A stretch of 64,000 bases of DNA, from the NCBI GenBank assembly GCA_039881045.1, contig JAYWVB010000020.1, positions 248,001-312,000 on the forward strand, written 5' to 3'. The position numbers and the translations under genes were made by a program. Numbering within the stretch: position 1 is the first letter of the stretch; each line of letters begins with the position of its first letter. This document shows, one piece after another, positions 9,577-21,147 of this stretch. This DNA is from Chaetomium olivaceum (taxonomy: Eukaryota > Ascomycota > Sordariomycetes > Sordariales > Chaetomiaceae). The notes beneath the pieces were generated by a model. It worked only from the letters and a program-made list of their open reading frames with translations. It was not told the DNA's origin and searched no databases.

Positions 9577-12500
9577 TGCATCGAGCAACTCGTAACCTTT
9601 GGGGGATACAAAACAAACAAGGCCACTTGTGCCGTCACCCCAATGGGCCGCAAACTTACTTACCGGGCAGATTGGCGTGCCTGGATCGAGTCCAGGGCTC
9701 GCTAGGCCACTGCATCGCTCCGCCATCGTGCCCATCCGAAAAGGGGCAAAGTAGGCAAAGGGAAGTGCAAACCTCAAACGAGGCGAGCGTATGAAAGGTG
9801 AAGCCGTCCGGTGAAAGAGTCACCTGAATCTGTGGAGAATGGGGGAGCACCTGCTCGCTGAAAGATGCCTGAATGACGACGGCCGGGTCCGGGCTCCGGA
9901 GATACAACAGCGCAACCGCCAGCCAGTCGATGCCCGTCAGGATGGAAAGGATACGATCCATTGGAGAGCGCATATCGCATCTGTGGCATCGCCGGCGGTA
10001 TCCAGTCGGTGACACGCAGGCGCAGCAGACAGAATAACGAGCAACCTGCTTGCTGGGGCCAGGGAGTGGGGTCAACAATTTGTTATTGTGACCACGCGGG
10101 GAACCTCGAGATTCCCGAGCTTGAGATTCGGGCCCAAGGCGCCCGACAAGCCACAACAGTCGACCGAGCGGCCCCAGGGGACAAGGAGCTAGTCATAAAA
10201 GTGATAGTGAAAGTGACGTCGAACGTTGCTAGTCAAGGAGTTAAAGTCAAGATATCTTTGCTCTACCACCCGGGTTCGTGTAACCATCTGCATGGACGAG
10301 AACGAACAATCCATTCCTTCCATGAAAAGAAAAAAAAAAGCCCAAATAGCAAAGGGCCGTCAAAGGCTCGGCGCGACGTTTCCGGGACTGGTGCTGCCCG
10401 ATCTGAATGCACCTCCTGTCGCTGATGCGGCTCTGCAAAGACAATGTGAGCGAAATGTCTTGGCGTTGTTGGGGCCCCCACCTACACATGGCACCCGAAG
10501 GGATTGGCCAATCCTAGGGCGGGTCATGCGCTTATCCGGGACAAGCCAAGCACCCCGGTTATCGGCGTGGCTGCGCGCCACGGAATGAAGCGGGCAGCCC
10601 TGTTTGAGCCGTGCTTTTCCAGCTCCACCACCAACCCGAATTGCCCGGCTTACAACGAAGTGCGAGATCAAGCTCGTTGACCGAGCGGTTTTTCCATACC
10701 CGCCTAGTCGGCTCCGTGCAAGGCACAGACGATGGTGGCTGAGGCAAGAACCCGTGAACATGCTCTAAACCGGCAAGCTCTGCTTTCGGGTCGCTTCACC
10801 GCAAAGTTGCTTGCAGCCTTGTGTCCCTGCGTCCCGGTGTTGATGATGCTGCCTGGGGGGCATGCAACTCCCGCATCAGGCTCTGAGTCAACCCTGCGCT
10901 CCGATGACGCAGGGCTTGAGTGTCGCATTCGGCATCGTTTCATATTGCGGTCGGTCAGGAAACCGATCAGTCCGTCAAACTTGGTGTTGTAGGGGAGACG
11001 AGTCGTTGCGACGATCCTGAACGAGGGGCGGAACCGGCCGATGTCGAGATGACACCCTTTGCTCAGCTAAACTGCCACAGCTTTTGGTTTGCCCAGATGG
11101 AGAAAGGATTATTGTGGTCTGCGACCCTTCGGTAAACTCTTTCTAGCGACGGGGCTGGTGCCCAAGGTGGCGTGGCCAAGCGGCTGAGAGGATGAAGTCG
11201 CCCGAGTCGGCTATCATGGGCGAGGGTAGGATCGGGCCAGTTTCACAGACATCGGAGCCATCGCCGAATTGTTTCTGTTGTTGGTGCTTGTTGTTTATCA
11301 GTCTGGTCGGTTTGTTTTGAAGAAGCAGAAGACAAAGGTTGAGGAACTCACAACACCCGCGCTATCGCCCAGCTTGGACAATTGGGCTCGGCTGGTTCTG
11401 GGACGGAGCCCACCTTGAAGGGGGGGGGGGGGACTATCGCGCAGTCTGTCCAGGTAATGGAAGCCGAGCCCCAATAGTTCAGGGCAGAATATGCTAGGAG
11501 TCGAACCTCGGTTTGTTGGCTGTCGCCGAGTCCTCCTGCCCTGCAGCACGGTAACGAGATGACAGCGGTCCAGTCCACGGCGGCGCAAAAGCACACTCCT
11601 GACTGTCGCCGACGTCTCGGTTGTCAGCTTGGGCTTTGAGCGCAGCATTCCATATCCCATTTGCTATCGTCGTAACTTGACAAAGTCAGCGCTTTGGAAG
11701 GTCGCATTGGTTGGTTCATTGGAAGCTAGTTCGAGGGAGGGCGTAGAGATGGACTGTTTCTGGAAGTCGGGCCTTCTCCCGTCTTTATGCCATCTGGCTG
11801 AGATGAGGCTCTGTTACCACCCGCCCGTTACTTCAGGCCAACAACGCCGAATGGTCACGCTAATGAGCCTGCTCGCGGTCGTGTGCTTATTTCACTTCGG
11901 CTGAGATCTCGCCGCTGACCCATGTGCATGATAAGAAGTGTAGGTGGCGTTGGCCTCCGCCAGCTGCCTGGAGCAGCTATAAAAAGCCAACAACGCCACA
12001 CGCCTGTTACACTACTCAATGAGCCTTGAGCCGATGGTGGCAGAATGTGCCGTAACTGATCATGGGCGTCGGTGTCCAAGAAATCGAATCGGTAATGCCG
12101 GCGAGAGGTTTTACTGCTGACCATAACAGCTTTTGCGGGAACGGCTGGGGCAGGGCGATTTCATTCCTTCATACGAGAACGCTCTTGATTAGAACACTAT
12201 TTTAGAGTGTCTGAAACTTGGGCGGTTCAGACGAAAGACTGGAAACAACAGTGTGGGGGATGCCCGTCGATAACTTAGATTGCTAACCGTGATTCATGGA
12301 TATGGAGACTGATGAGCCTCGAGAACAGCGTGGACAGAGCCCTGCCAAACGCACACAATTGGTTTTTTAGGGACATCTCAGCGCCTCAGATATTTCCAGG
12401 TTGGCAATATCATGCCCGAGGCACCAAGCGGCAGTAGATTTCTCGCAGGCGACACCCAAACAAGTAACTCCGCAAACGAGATCGATGGGCATCTTCTCCT

Positions 12501-13186
12501 CGCATTTTTAGTGAAGGGTAGGTAAGTATCCCTTGAAACACTAAAAGCCCTCAAAATTAGGATGTACCCAAACCATAAACTTGCGCCTAGCGACCACGCC
12601 ACAGTTAACGGGGTTGATGGTCCGAGACAGTCCATTTTGACTTCGTCTATCAGTAACCTCATAACTGCATATATAGAAACATCCGCTTGGGCCTCAGATT
12701 CATTCAACATCCGGGCCGGAACCAGAGACGCAAATCCTAGCATATTGCAGGGCCCGGATGAGTGATCCGCAGGGTAAGAGAGGAAGAGCAAAGCCGTTTA
12801 TAGTATATATTTCATACTTCCCGAACGGGAAATTTACGGGGCGATGAGAGCGGCTTCAGGGTTGGCTTGGCGTTGGTCTTCTGTCGGGGCAATCATTCCG
12901 GTCCTGGTCTCCACACAACGTCATTTCGGTTCAACTCTCCAACATCTCACGCTGTGCATTCGCCTTCGATGCACTCAGACGCCCCTGGACATCGCCGGTA
13001 ACCGGTTGGCGTGCAGGCAATCGGATGCGCTGCATCTCCGTGCCACCGGGCCTCTTTACTTTCACGGGCTCGGCTCTTGTGTGAAGCCGTCGCATCTCCT
13101 TTGTTTCCATCCCCTACTTTCTACGCTCCTTTTCCTCCCAACCAACACGGGGTTGCCTTGCGCTGACGGCGCCGCGCCGGAACGCG
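9577..13186. other. Intergenic, 3.6 kb, no gene supported
   Basis: Contains a 13-base G run at 11420-11432 and an AT-rich TATAGTATATATTT near 12798-12811 that may belong to the PFA5 promoter. Two tRNA-like fragments were examined and rejected. Open frames of up to 167 codons (minus, 9656-10156) have no domain signature. Confidence 0.6.
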
Positions 13187-14556
13187 ATGGTGTCGGCTCG
13201 CCGAGCAGAGACGCGATGGGTGACACGCATTATCCCGCTCATTCTTGGTGGTTGCGTTGGCTTTACGACTTATGTTGTCGTTAAGCGCGTTTGTGGTATG
13301 TCTTGCCTGCCCTTTCCTCCCAAAATTAATTCGCCGTCTGATTGATTTCGCCAGTGGACTTCTTCATATCGGAACGACAGCAACCCGGCACCGCGATCGC
13401 TTTCCTTGTTTTACACTTCATATTCCTTATTTCGATGCTCGCGACATACCTCCGAGTATTCCTCGTCATTCAACTCGACCCGGGAGTGACGCCGCTGGGC
13501 CCGAGAGCTACCGAACAGAAGGCAAAGGCCAAGGGGCGCAGCCGACGAGAACGGGACCTCGAGGCTGCGAATCGATATGAGGCACGCCCGGACGACAACC
13601 CGGATAGCCCCGGACTTGAGGAGTTTTACAGCAAGGATGTATTCGTCTGCGAAACGGATGGGCGGCCGCGATGGTGTAGCTCTTGTTGTAACTGGAAAAT
13701 GGACAGGGCACATCACTGCAGCGAAATTGAAAGATGCGTCAAGAAAATGGATCACTACTGCCCATGGGTGGGTGGCATAGTGGCCGAAACCTGTACGTCT
13801 CGGCTTCCGCTCTGTCTTCCGACTCTTCCCTCGATTCTAATTGCTAACTGTCAAACAACTATAGCCTTCAAATTCTTTGTTCAATTTACTACTTGTACGG
13901 CTATACATTGCGCGATTGTCATTGTAGCAGCCGTCATTTGCTTCCAGTCCAAAGTCCGCAACGACGAGGGCATCGATGGTGTTATCATCGGTGCGCTAGC
14001 CGTGGCCGCTCTTTTCGGTTTATTCACTTTCACCATGACGGCGACGTCGATGCGTTACATCTTGGTCAACCTCACAACCATTGACTACCTCAAATCCAAG
14101 AACGTCGTGCACCAACTCGCGATACGGGTTCCTCAAGGCACGCGGCCAAGCCAGAGCTATAATGTCATCACTTACCCGCTCCCAAAATCCACGGACACAA
14201 CAAACCCAACGTTACAGACCATTACGACCGAGTTATCTTCTCCTCGGGATCAGCTCGCAACTCGGACGTTCGCCATCATCAAGACCGAGATGGGCGAGAA
14301 TCCGTGGAACCTGGGCTATTATCGCAACTGGAAATCAGTCATGGGAGATAACCTCATCGACTGGCTGCTTCCGATCAAGGGGTCGCCCTGTGCTCGGTAC
14401 GAAGATGGCGAGAGCTTTTACGAGATGGGACCCCTTTACCAAGAGTTGCGGGCCAGATTTGGTCTTCCAGAGTTGTCGACCGGGAACGGGCGGATTGAGA
14501 TGGGAGAGCGGAAGAGACAGAGTACCAAATATGGGATGAACGGGACACGGAGCTAA
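13187..14556 (+). CDS. PFA5: Palmitoyltransferase Pfa5 (DHHC-family protein S-acyltransferase)
   Basis: Transfers palmitate to cysteines of membrane proteins. It is a polytopic membrane enzyme. Exons: 13187-13295, 13355-13792, 13865-14556 (412 residues). The introns are 59 and 72 nt, and the second happens to be open in frame, so an unspliced reading looks longer. Exon 1 supplies a first membrane helix (about 16-34). A second helix spans about 52-73, a Cys-rich domain about 135-180 and helices 3 and 4 follow it. The Cys-rich domain has WCSSCCNWK, DRAHHCS and the catalytic tetrad as DHYC at 169-172 rather than DHHC. DHYC is known for yeast Akr1, Akr2 and Pfa5, so it supports the Pfa5 assignment and is not a defect. 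The C-terminal cytosolic part contains ENPWNLGYYRNWKSVMG, typical of the family. Start chosen because exon 1 completes the first transmembrane segment. Confidence 0.93.
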
Positions 14557-15146
14557 TGACATAGAATAGATACCCCCCAGGGTCGGCATGGACAACCGCG
14601 TACAAGGCCGCTGGCGACGCACACACGATCAATGTTTGTTATGTGGTGGAGTAATAGTGGCTAGAGTTGGACAACGCATCATACTTGAGACATTGGCGCC
14701 CAACTGTGTTTTGTGTGTTGTCCACATAGTAAATTGGCGGCGGCTAAGGGCCCCTTTCCCTCGGTCTGGGCGTTGGCCTCGATGTTTTTGCCTAATTCGC
14801 ACACCGTGCTACCGATACCGTCCCGTTCCTGTTGCCCAATGCCCTTGGGCACAGTCCCAGGCGATGGGTTAAGGTCCGTGGTTTTGCATTATGCTAACCG
14901 GGAGTAGTCGACGGGACGACGACCAGTTCCTGCCTGTGTAGTGTGGACCCACTCATTGCCTGCTCGATCTGGTCATAAATTGAGATCTTTGAGCGCGTCT
15001 GCCCCACACCCTCGCAACCCCACCATCGAGACGAAAGAGACCGACGATCCAGAACCTCGAGCACTACACCCTCAAAACGCGGTAGTATATTTCTCCCGTT
15101 GTGCTTTCAGAATGATACCGCATAGCAAAGATACCCTCCCGCGGCC
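14557..15146. other. Intergenic between PFA5 and the polymerase eta gene
   Basis: 590 bases holding the PFA5 3' flank and the promoter of the next gene. A TATA-like GTAGTATATTT lies at about 15080-15090, roughly 60 bases before the polymerase ATG. No further gene seen. Confidence 0.6.
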
Positions 15147-17299
15147 ATGTCATCCCCACAGCGCTCGTTTCGGGATTCATCCCCGGCTGGCGTGCCTGCC
15201 AACAAGCGGTCGCAGTTCACTTTCCGCAATCTAAGCCAGATGGCTTCATACAACCCTTCTTGTCCGCTCAGAGTAGTGACACACATAGACCTCGATTGCT
15301 TCTACGCCCAAGCCGAGATGGTCCGTCTGGGAGTGCCCGAAGACCAGCCGCTTGCAGTCCAGCAATGGTGTGATCTCCCCATTGCCCGTCGCAGCCCTGG
15401 TTGCGGTACAGAGAACTGATTTGTGACGTTGCAAAGGCAGGGCCTCATCGCTGTCAACTACCCAGCACGTGCCTTTGGGATTGGCCGTATGTGTACTGCG
15501 ACGGAAGCGAAAAAGCTCTGTCCCAACATCATCAACCAACACGTCGCGACTTGGCGGGAAGGCGATGACAAGTGGTAGGTGGAATACGGACTATTACTTT
15601 CACCTCGAAAAAGATATGCCGCTAACATGCTAATCAAAGGGCGTACCGCCCGGATTCTGCCGAGAGCATTGCAACCGACAAGGTTTCGCTGGATCCGTAT
15701 CGACTTGAATCTAGGCGAATCCTGGCAATCATCAAGGAGCATCTCCCCTCGCACCTGCAGAAAGTGGAAAAGGCTGGCATAGACGAAGTATTTCTCGACC
15801 TATCCGCGCACGTTCATGCCGTGTTGCTTGAGCGCTTTCCCGAGCTGGCCGGCGGGCCTCCGGCCGGTGACCCGTTCGAGCACCTGCCGATGCCCCCTGT
15901 TTCCGCCTTGGACTGGAAGGCTGACGCCCTCATCGACCTGGACGAGGAGAACGCCGAATTTGACGACCCGGACTGGGACGACGTGGCCTTCCTCGTGGCG
16001 TCGGAAATTGTACGCAATATCCGGATCGCAATTCGGGACAAGCTCGGTTACACATGCGCCGCCGGCGTTGCCAAAAACAAACTTCTCAGCAAGCTCGGCT
16101 CTGCCCATAAGAAACCCAATCAACAGACTCTAATACGGAACCGGGCAGTGCGCCAGTTTCTGTCGGGTTTCAAGTTTACCAAGTTTCGAAACCTGGGCGG
16201 CAAGTTGGGCGAGCAAGTTAGTCAGACGTTCAAGACGGAGTCTGTCCAGGAGCTCTTAGCCGTCTCCATCGATCAGCTGAAGTCCAAGTTTGGCCCCGAA
16301 ACGGGCGCTTGGGTCTACAACACGCTGCGAGGATTTGACACGAGCGAGGTTAACTCGCGTACCCAGATTAAGTCGATGCTGTCGGCAAAGTCCTTCCGTC
16401 CCAGCATCAATAATGTCGATCAAGCCATGAGATGGCTCAGGATCTTCGCCGCCGACATATTTGCCCGATTGGTCGACGAGGGCGTGCTTGAGAACAAGCG
16501 TCGGCCCAAAACCATCAACCTACACTATCGCTACGGCAGCCAGACACGCTCTCGCCAGGGTCCCATACCCCAAGGGCGTTCCCTCGATGAAGAAACCTTG
16601 CTTGGGCTGGCCAAGAATCTCCTAAACCAGATCGTCCAAGAAGGGCATGTGTGGCCTTGCTCCAACCTCAGCCTAAGCGTCGGCGGTTTTGAAGACGCCG
16701 TCTCCGGAAACATGGGGATCGATGGGTTCTTGTTGAAGGGAGAGGAAGCACAAGCCCTCAGCCTCGGCTCTCGAATACGGCCGGATCCCGAAGTCGGAGG
16801 GTCATCCCACCCAGGAGAGAAACGACGGCGGATGGAAGACGGCGGCATTGAACGTTTCTTTTCGAAGAGAGAGAACCCCCCGGCGGCGTTGGGGCCCAGC
16901 GATGGCGCCTTGAGAGATTCTGGCGGTGAATTGCTGTCTGGCCGGGGCACGGAGACCGGGCAGGATGCAGTTGATGAGGGAGCGAATGGCTCAGTCATGC
17001 CGGATGACGGACCCGTAGCCCAAGCCAATGACCAGGAGGCAGGAGTAACCTGTGGTTATCCCTGCACGCGATGCCGCGCACGCCTAGAGAGCTCGGAAGC
17101 ACTCCAAAGCCACCACGATTGGCACTTCGCCAAAGACCTCCAGGAGGAGGAACGTGGCATGCTGACATTCGGCAACCAGCCATCTGCCGTTGCGGAGAAC
17201 CCCCATTCCGGGGGTCGGCAAACTGGACCTGCAGCATCGAAGCGACCTGGGCGGCCAAAGAAGACGGAGCGCGGTCAGCAGAAGTTGAACTTCGGTTGA
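15147..17299 (+). CDS. RAD30: DNA polymerase eta, Y-family translesion polymerase
   Basis: Bypasses UV photoproducts at stalled forks in the nucleus. Exons: 15147-15367, 15437-15574, 15640-17299 (672 residues; introns 69 and 65 nt). The first catalytic motif is HIDLDCFYAQAEM. The exon 1/2 junction restores QQWQGLIAVNYPAR, the fingers segment typical of eta. The second acidic motif is AGIDEVFLDLS, and AGVAKNKLLSKLGSAHKKPN is the Y-family palm/thumb block. The little-finger region follows to about residue 520. Near the C-terminus (about 591-617) a UBZ-type ubiquitin-binding zinc finger shows CTRC and HHDWHFA, with the Asp that contacts ubiquitin present. Two PCNA-interaction-like stretches follow the core: IERFFSKRE, before the zinc finger, and the terminal GQQKLNFG. 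An in-frame ATG at 15240 is an alternative start; 15147 is the first ATG and is preferred. All motifs are intact. Confidence 0.93.
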
Positions 17300-19692
17300 G
17301 CAGGTTCATGCATCTTTGAGGGAACCATGCAATACATCGCTGCAATTGGACTTGGCGAAGCACCGTATCAAGGGTCCTGGTGGCATTCGGACGCCGTTGT
17401 GGTGGCCCCCCCGCCAGGCGCAATGCTCGTCATCACCCTCCCTCTCCGGGAGAATGCTCGTCATCGAGGCCCGCCGACGATAAGCCTTTTCGCGAACCAG
17501 TACCTCAATTCAGAACCTCAAGTGAAGAGCATTTGCGCGGTTCGCGTCCAGTGGCAAGTGAGACCCTCGTGGCTAGCTCGGATCATCACCGGATAGACAG
17601 AGGCAGGCGCAGGCGCAGGCGCGTGGAAGGTGCTTCGCGTCTCGACATCACTTCGCTTGCAGGTCTGCTCCCTTCAGACCTGCGAAGCAAATCCTTCCTG
17701 TTCGCGGGGCGCATTCCGAGTGGCCATCCACCTGGACGCTTGACCGTCACTGAGAACTCCGAGGGCGGCAGAAAACGGAATTAGGTTCGATATCAGTGTT
17801 TGAAGGCACGAGCTTTGGCTACCCATGCCTAGAGTACACCGCTTTGGTGCAGAGTCCAAAGTCAAAAGCCATTCCAAGGTTGCTTGCTTTGGTGGCGGTC
17901 CTCTTTGCGTTAAACAACTGGGGCTGCCCCTTTGCAATGATTGGTTGGGACGTCGATCAAGGAGCCCACACACAGGTTGGGCCTTGAGATGCATTGATAC
18001 CCGACCTCACCAAACACCCGGCAACTGCCACACCCGCCACCGAACCCGGCCACTCTCATGTTACAGAGCGTGCGTCTTTGCGCAGATTTCACTCAACCGA
18101 CGCAATGACGCCGTCTGATGACTGTGACAAAAGGTCACCGGTCACTCAGTAGAAAGCAGGCATTTCAATCCGTAACCGGTCGCCGAGGTCGCCTGACGGG
18201 ATGCGTCGCCTTCTGAATAAGCCCGATCAGTCCCTTCTTAGGAGGTAATCAAGGGATGGTGTGATGTTTCAACAATTTTCGATCCAGTAGATTCTCGCTC
18301 GCCCGATTCAACGGGTAAACGCTGTCATAATCGGCGGCGAAAACACTCTTATTGATGGGAGTCCTCTTACGAAGAGGGAGGGGACGGCCTTTGAGGGCAA
18401 AAATGACACGCATTCGTTCAGCCCTACAATTTCTTGCCAACCAAAGAGGTCCAGGCTTGATCCAATCACGGCTCTCGGTGTCCTTCCAGCCCAAACCGTT
18501 TGGGCGACCGACGCTCGGGAGTGACTGAAAACAGAGAGTCGGACTGTCCGGGGGCCTTTTTTGTGTTGCTGGAGCGGGCTGGAACACCATCCCCCCGCTT
18601 CCGTTCTCCAGCCGACCTTTCACTCACAAACCTGAACCCCCCACGAGACAACTTGCAGGCTGCCAACACAGTCCGTTATGCCAGACCTTAGTTATGTGTC
18701 CTCTTGACTTCTCGAGCGCTTCCTCTTATTCACTGGCTGGCGCCAGCACTAGGCCTGCCTGCTGCGGCCTGAAAATAAGCCCGCAGCTCGACCATCCACT
18801 CGTGGTTGCAGGACAAAACCCCCTGGGAAAGGGGAAAAGGGGACCCACCCCCTATGATTGGATCTGCTGGCCTCGCCTCGGCGCCCTGGCAGAACTCAGC
18901 TTCTAACTACCTACAGTGCATCGTAGGAGCGTTTTCAATCCCTCGCGTGCCCCCAAAACGGTGCTTCTCCGTCGTATCGGAAGAACTTCTCCAGGCTGAG
19001 GTCCAAGGGGGGAAACCGTCCCATTGGCGAGCAGGCAAACCGAGGAGCAAGCTTTCAGTTCTTGGTTTCCCATACGCCAGGGCTCTTGCCCATCCCTCCC
19101 TCCCATCATCCTGCATTGCTGCGTCTCAACCAGTCTATCCCGATTGCCACCGTCCCCCCAAAAAGACTCTGCTGTGTGCCCCGTAACGGGACACGGGGGC
19201 AACGTGTGCGCAACACTTTCAGCCAACTGGATGCTGCGATCCAAGCCTTGCCTTGCTCCAAGACGGCCCAGGTTTGAGGAGGCCCTGCCCAACCGAGAGA
19301 CGGTGCTGGGGAGCACCGGGCCCACTAGCGATAGGATACCGCCAGTCACTGGTTGTGCTACCATTTTTGCCAGGCAGACGGGCTCCACTCTGACAACCCA
19401 ACCCCAAGCGCCGGGTTGCTCTCATGGGCCCCGCCATCCATTTCTTCCAGCACACCACCCGCCTTCTCCGCTCCTCCGCCTCCCTCGACTCTTCCAAGTT
19501 ATTATTCTTCCTGTTTTCCCTGTCTCTCTCGCCGCGTGGCCAGTTTCCTCCTCCACCATCCTGTCTTGTTATCCCCGAATCCTCGACTACCGGCCCCAAA
19601 CACCCTTACACCACGCCATTTCCCCTTGCACTCGATCTTGACATCTTGTTCTTTTGGCTGCCGTCTTTTCTTGGAAACCCTCCGTTCACACA
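17300..19692. other. Intergenic, no gene supported
   Basis: Contains a hexamer repeat (AGGCGC)3 at 17605-17622 and a strong hairpin at 17655-17688. From about 19400 the plus strand becomes C/T-rich, the promoter and leader of the next gene. Confidence 0.6.
17655..17688. repeat. Inverted repeat, 13-bp arms, 7-nt loop
   Basis: The left arm GCTTGCAGGTCTG and right arm CAGACCTGCGAAGC pair completely except for one bulged base, around the loop CTCCCTT. It lies about 356 bases after the polymerase eta stop. Function unknown; a 3'-end or recombination relic are equally possible. Confidence 0.7.
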
Positions 19693-21147
19693 ATGGCCGG
19701 GAGACCTAACAACAGGTCGAGCCAGCAAGCGCCGGCTGTACCGCCGGCCTCGGCTCGCCAAAACGAGTACTTTGTGCCTCGCGATGGCATCGACCGGGAG
19801 GTTATCACATCAGACATTTGCCGATACTTAGGGAACGATGCACTTGTGCGCCCGGGCACGTACGAGGTACGGCTCGCGCTTTCCTTTCTCCTCGCGTTGC
19901 ATCTCCGCTCGCTTGCTTGCAAATTGCTCACAACACATGTCCGCTTCAGTCGGCAGACGGCCGCGTCACGCAGGGCTACTACATCACAGCATACCGAAAC
20001 CTGACATCAGTGAGTGCCTTAACGAACGCGAACCACCCCGGCGACGGGTGACGTTGTACAGAGCGCTTCTCTAACCTATACAGCCAATGATCCAAGATCT
20101 TAAGGCCGACTCCGCTCGGTGGGAGCAGGAGAGGCGCGCCGCGTCGAGGTCTTCAGGCGGCGGCGCTGGAGGTACAATGCATTCGAGCCAACCGAACGGC
20201 ATTTTTGTGAGAAGAAACTCTAACTCTCCGCTAGGCTCCCGGGAGCAGCCTCGTGGACAGGACTACAACGCATGGAAGAACCTGCAACGGGAACGGGAAT
20301 TTGCCGAGGCACAATACTCCTCTACCATGGAAGTTGACTTTCCACCTCCAGGACCTTCCGCAACCCGGTTTATCCAGGTCAGCAATACACTGGGGCCTCT
20401 CCCGCCAACTACCCGCCGGCGACATACCCGCCGCAGGGTCACGCTGCCGCTGCGCAGTATCAAACCCAGCCGGGCTACGGATATCCGCCAAACCCGCCTC
20501 CGACGCAGTACTCCCCCCAACCCCAAACCTCAGGCGACAGGTACCCCGGGATCCCACCGCCGCCCATTGCCGGGTCGTACGCTCAGGATGCCGGTGCTTT
20601 TGTTCATGGATCGAACTACCAAACTGCCGGCGGTTATGCCGCTCCCGGGCCCAACAGGATGCCGCCAGCCATGATCAATGCATCTGCCCCTCCCTCAAGG
20701 ACTTACAGTGCTCCCACAGCAGGTACACCTGTCTATGGCGGAGAGACAGATCCCTACGCTTACCCGCCTCCTGCTGCGAATTCTGTCCCCCAGGGCTATC
20801 CCACCGATGCTCTTTATGGCCGCGGTGCGTATGCTACAGCAACAATCAACCCTCCCGAGGCGACTTCGTCTGATGTTTTAGGCTCCCCTGCAGGCACAGC
20901 ACAACGGCCAGGCTACCCGGCCCCCACGGATTCCCAGTATGACGCTCACCAAAATCCTGCGCTGCAGTCTGCGACCACACCCACCACAGCTGCCCCGGCC
21001 CAGATGGCAACCGGCAGTGCGCCGCCGCCCCCCGCGCGCCGTGACCGTGACTCGGAGCCCAGAGAAAGGGAACGAGAACACAGGGATCACAGGCCTCGCC
21101 GCTCAGAACAGGAACGCGAAGATCGGAACCGCCATCGCCATCGCTGA
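19693..21147 (+). CDS. RfeG-like fungal regulatory protein, with a one-base frameshift
   Basis: Exons: 19693-19866, 19950-20009, 20084-21147. The N-terminal 100 residues form a conserved block: QNEYFVPRDGIDREVITSD, ICRYLGNDALVRPGTYE, GYYITAYRNLTS and MIQDLKADSARWEQERR. As I recall, fungal proteins annotated as transcription factor RfeG carry this block; the role is poorly known. The middle is low-complexity, rich in Tyr, Pro, Gln and Gly (repeated YPP and QPQ), and the C-terminus is an Arg/Glu/Asp/His-rich tail with RDRDSEPREREREH, resembling RNA-associated proteins. Reading is interrupted: exon 3 runs in one frame to about 20368 and the Tyr/Pro-rich part continues in the frame one base back. 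One extra G at the GG of 20367-20368 would join both into a protein of about 432 residues. No intron fits there. Splice sites of exons 1 to 3 are consensus (GTGAGT, CTAAC, ACAG). Confidence 0.78.

Noticed and set aside
11168..11240. GGCGTGGCCAAGCGGCTGAG resembles the 5' part of a Leu/Ser tRNA
   Set aside because: No T loop or closing acceptor stem follows at the required distance.
11461..11540. Minus-strand stretch with a tRNA B-box-like word (GAGGTTCGACTCC) and GGGCAG...CTGCCC ends
   Set aside because: The T stem has a mismatch, the acceptor stem cannot be formed with the correct length and there is no D or anticodon arm.
12378..12791. 137-codon minus-strand frame
   Set aside because: No domain, no splice or promoter support, composition near random.
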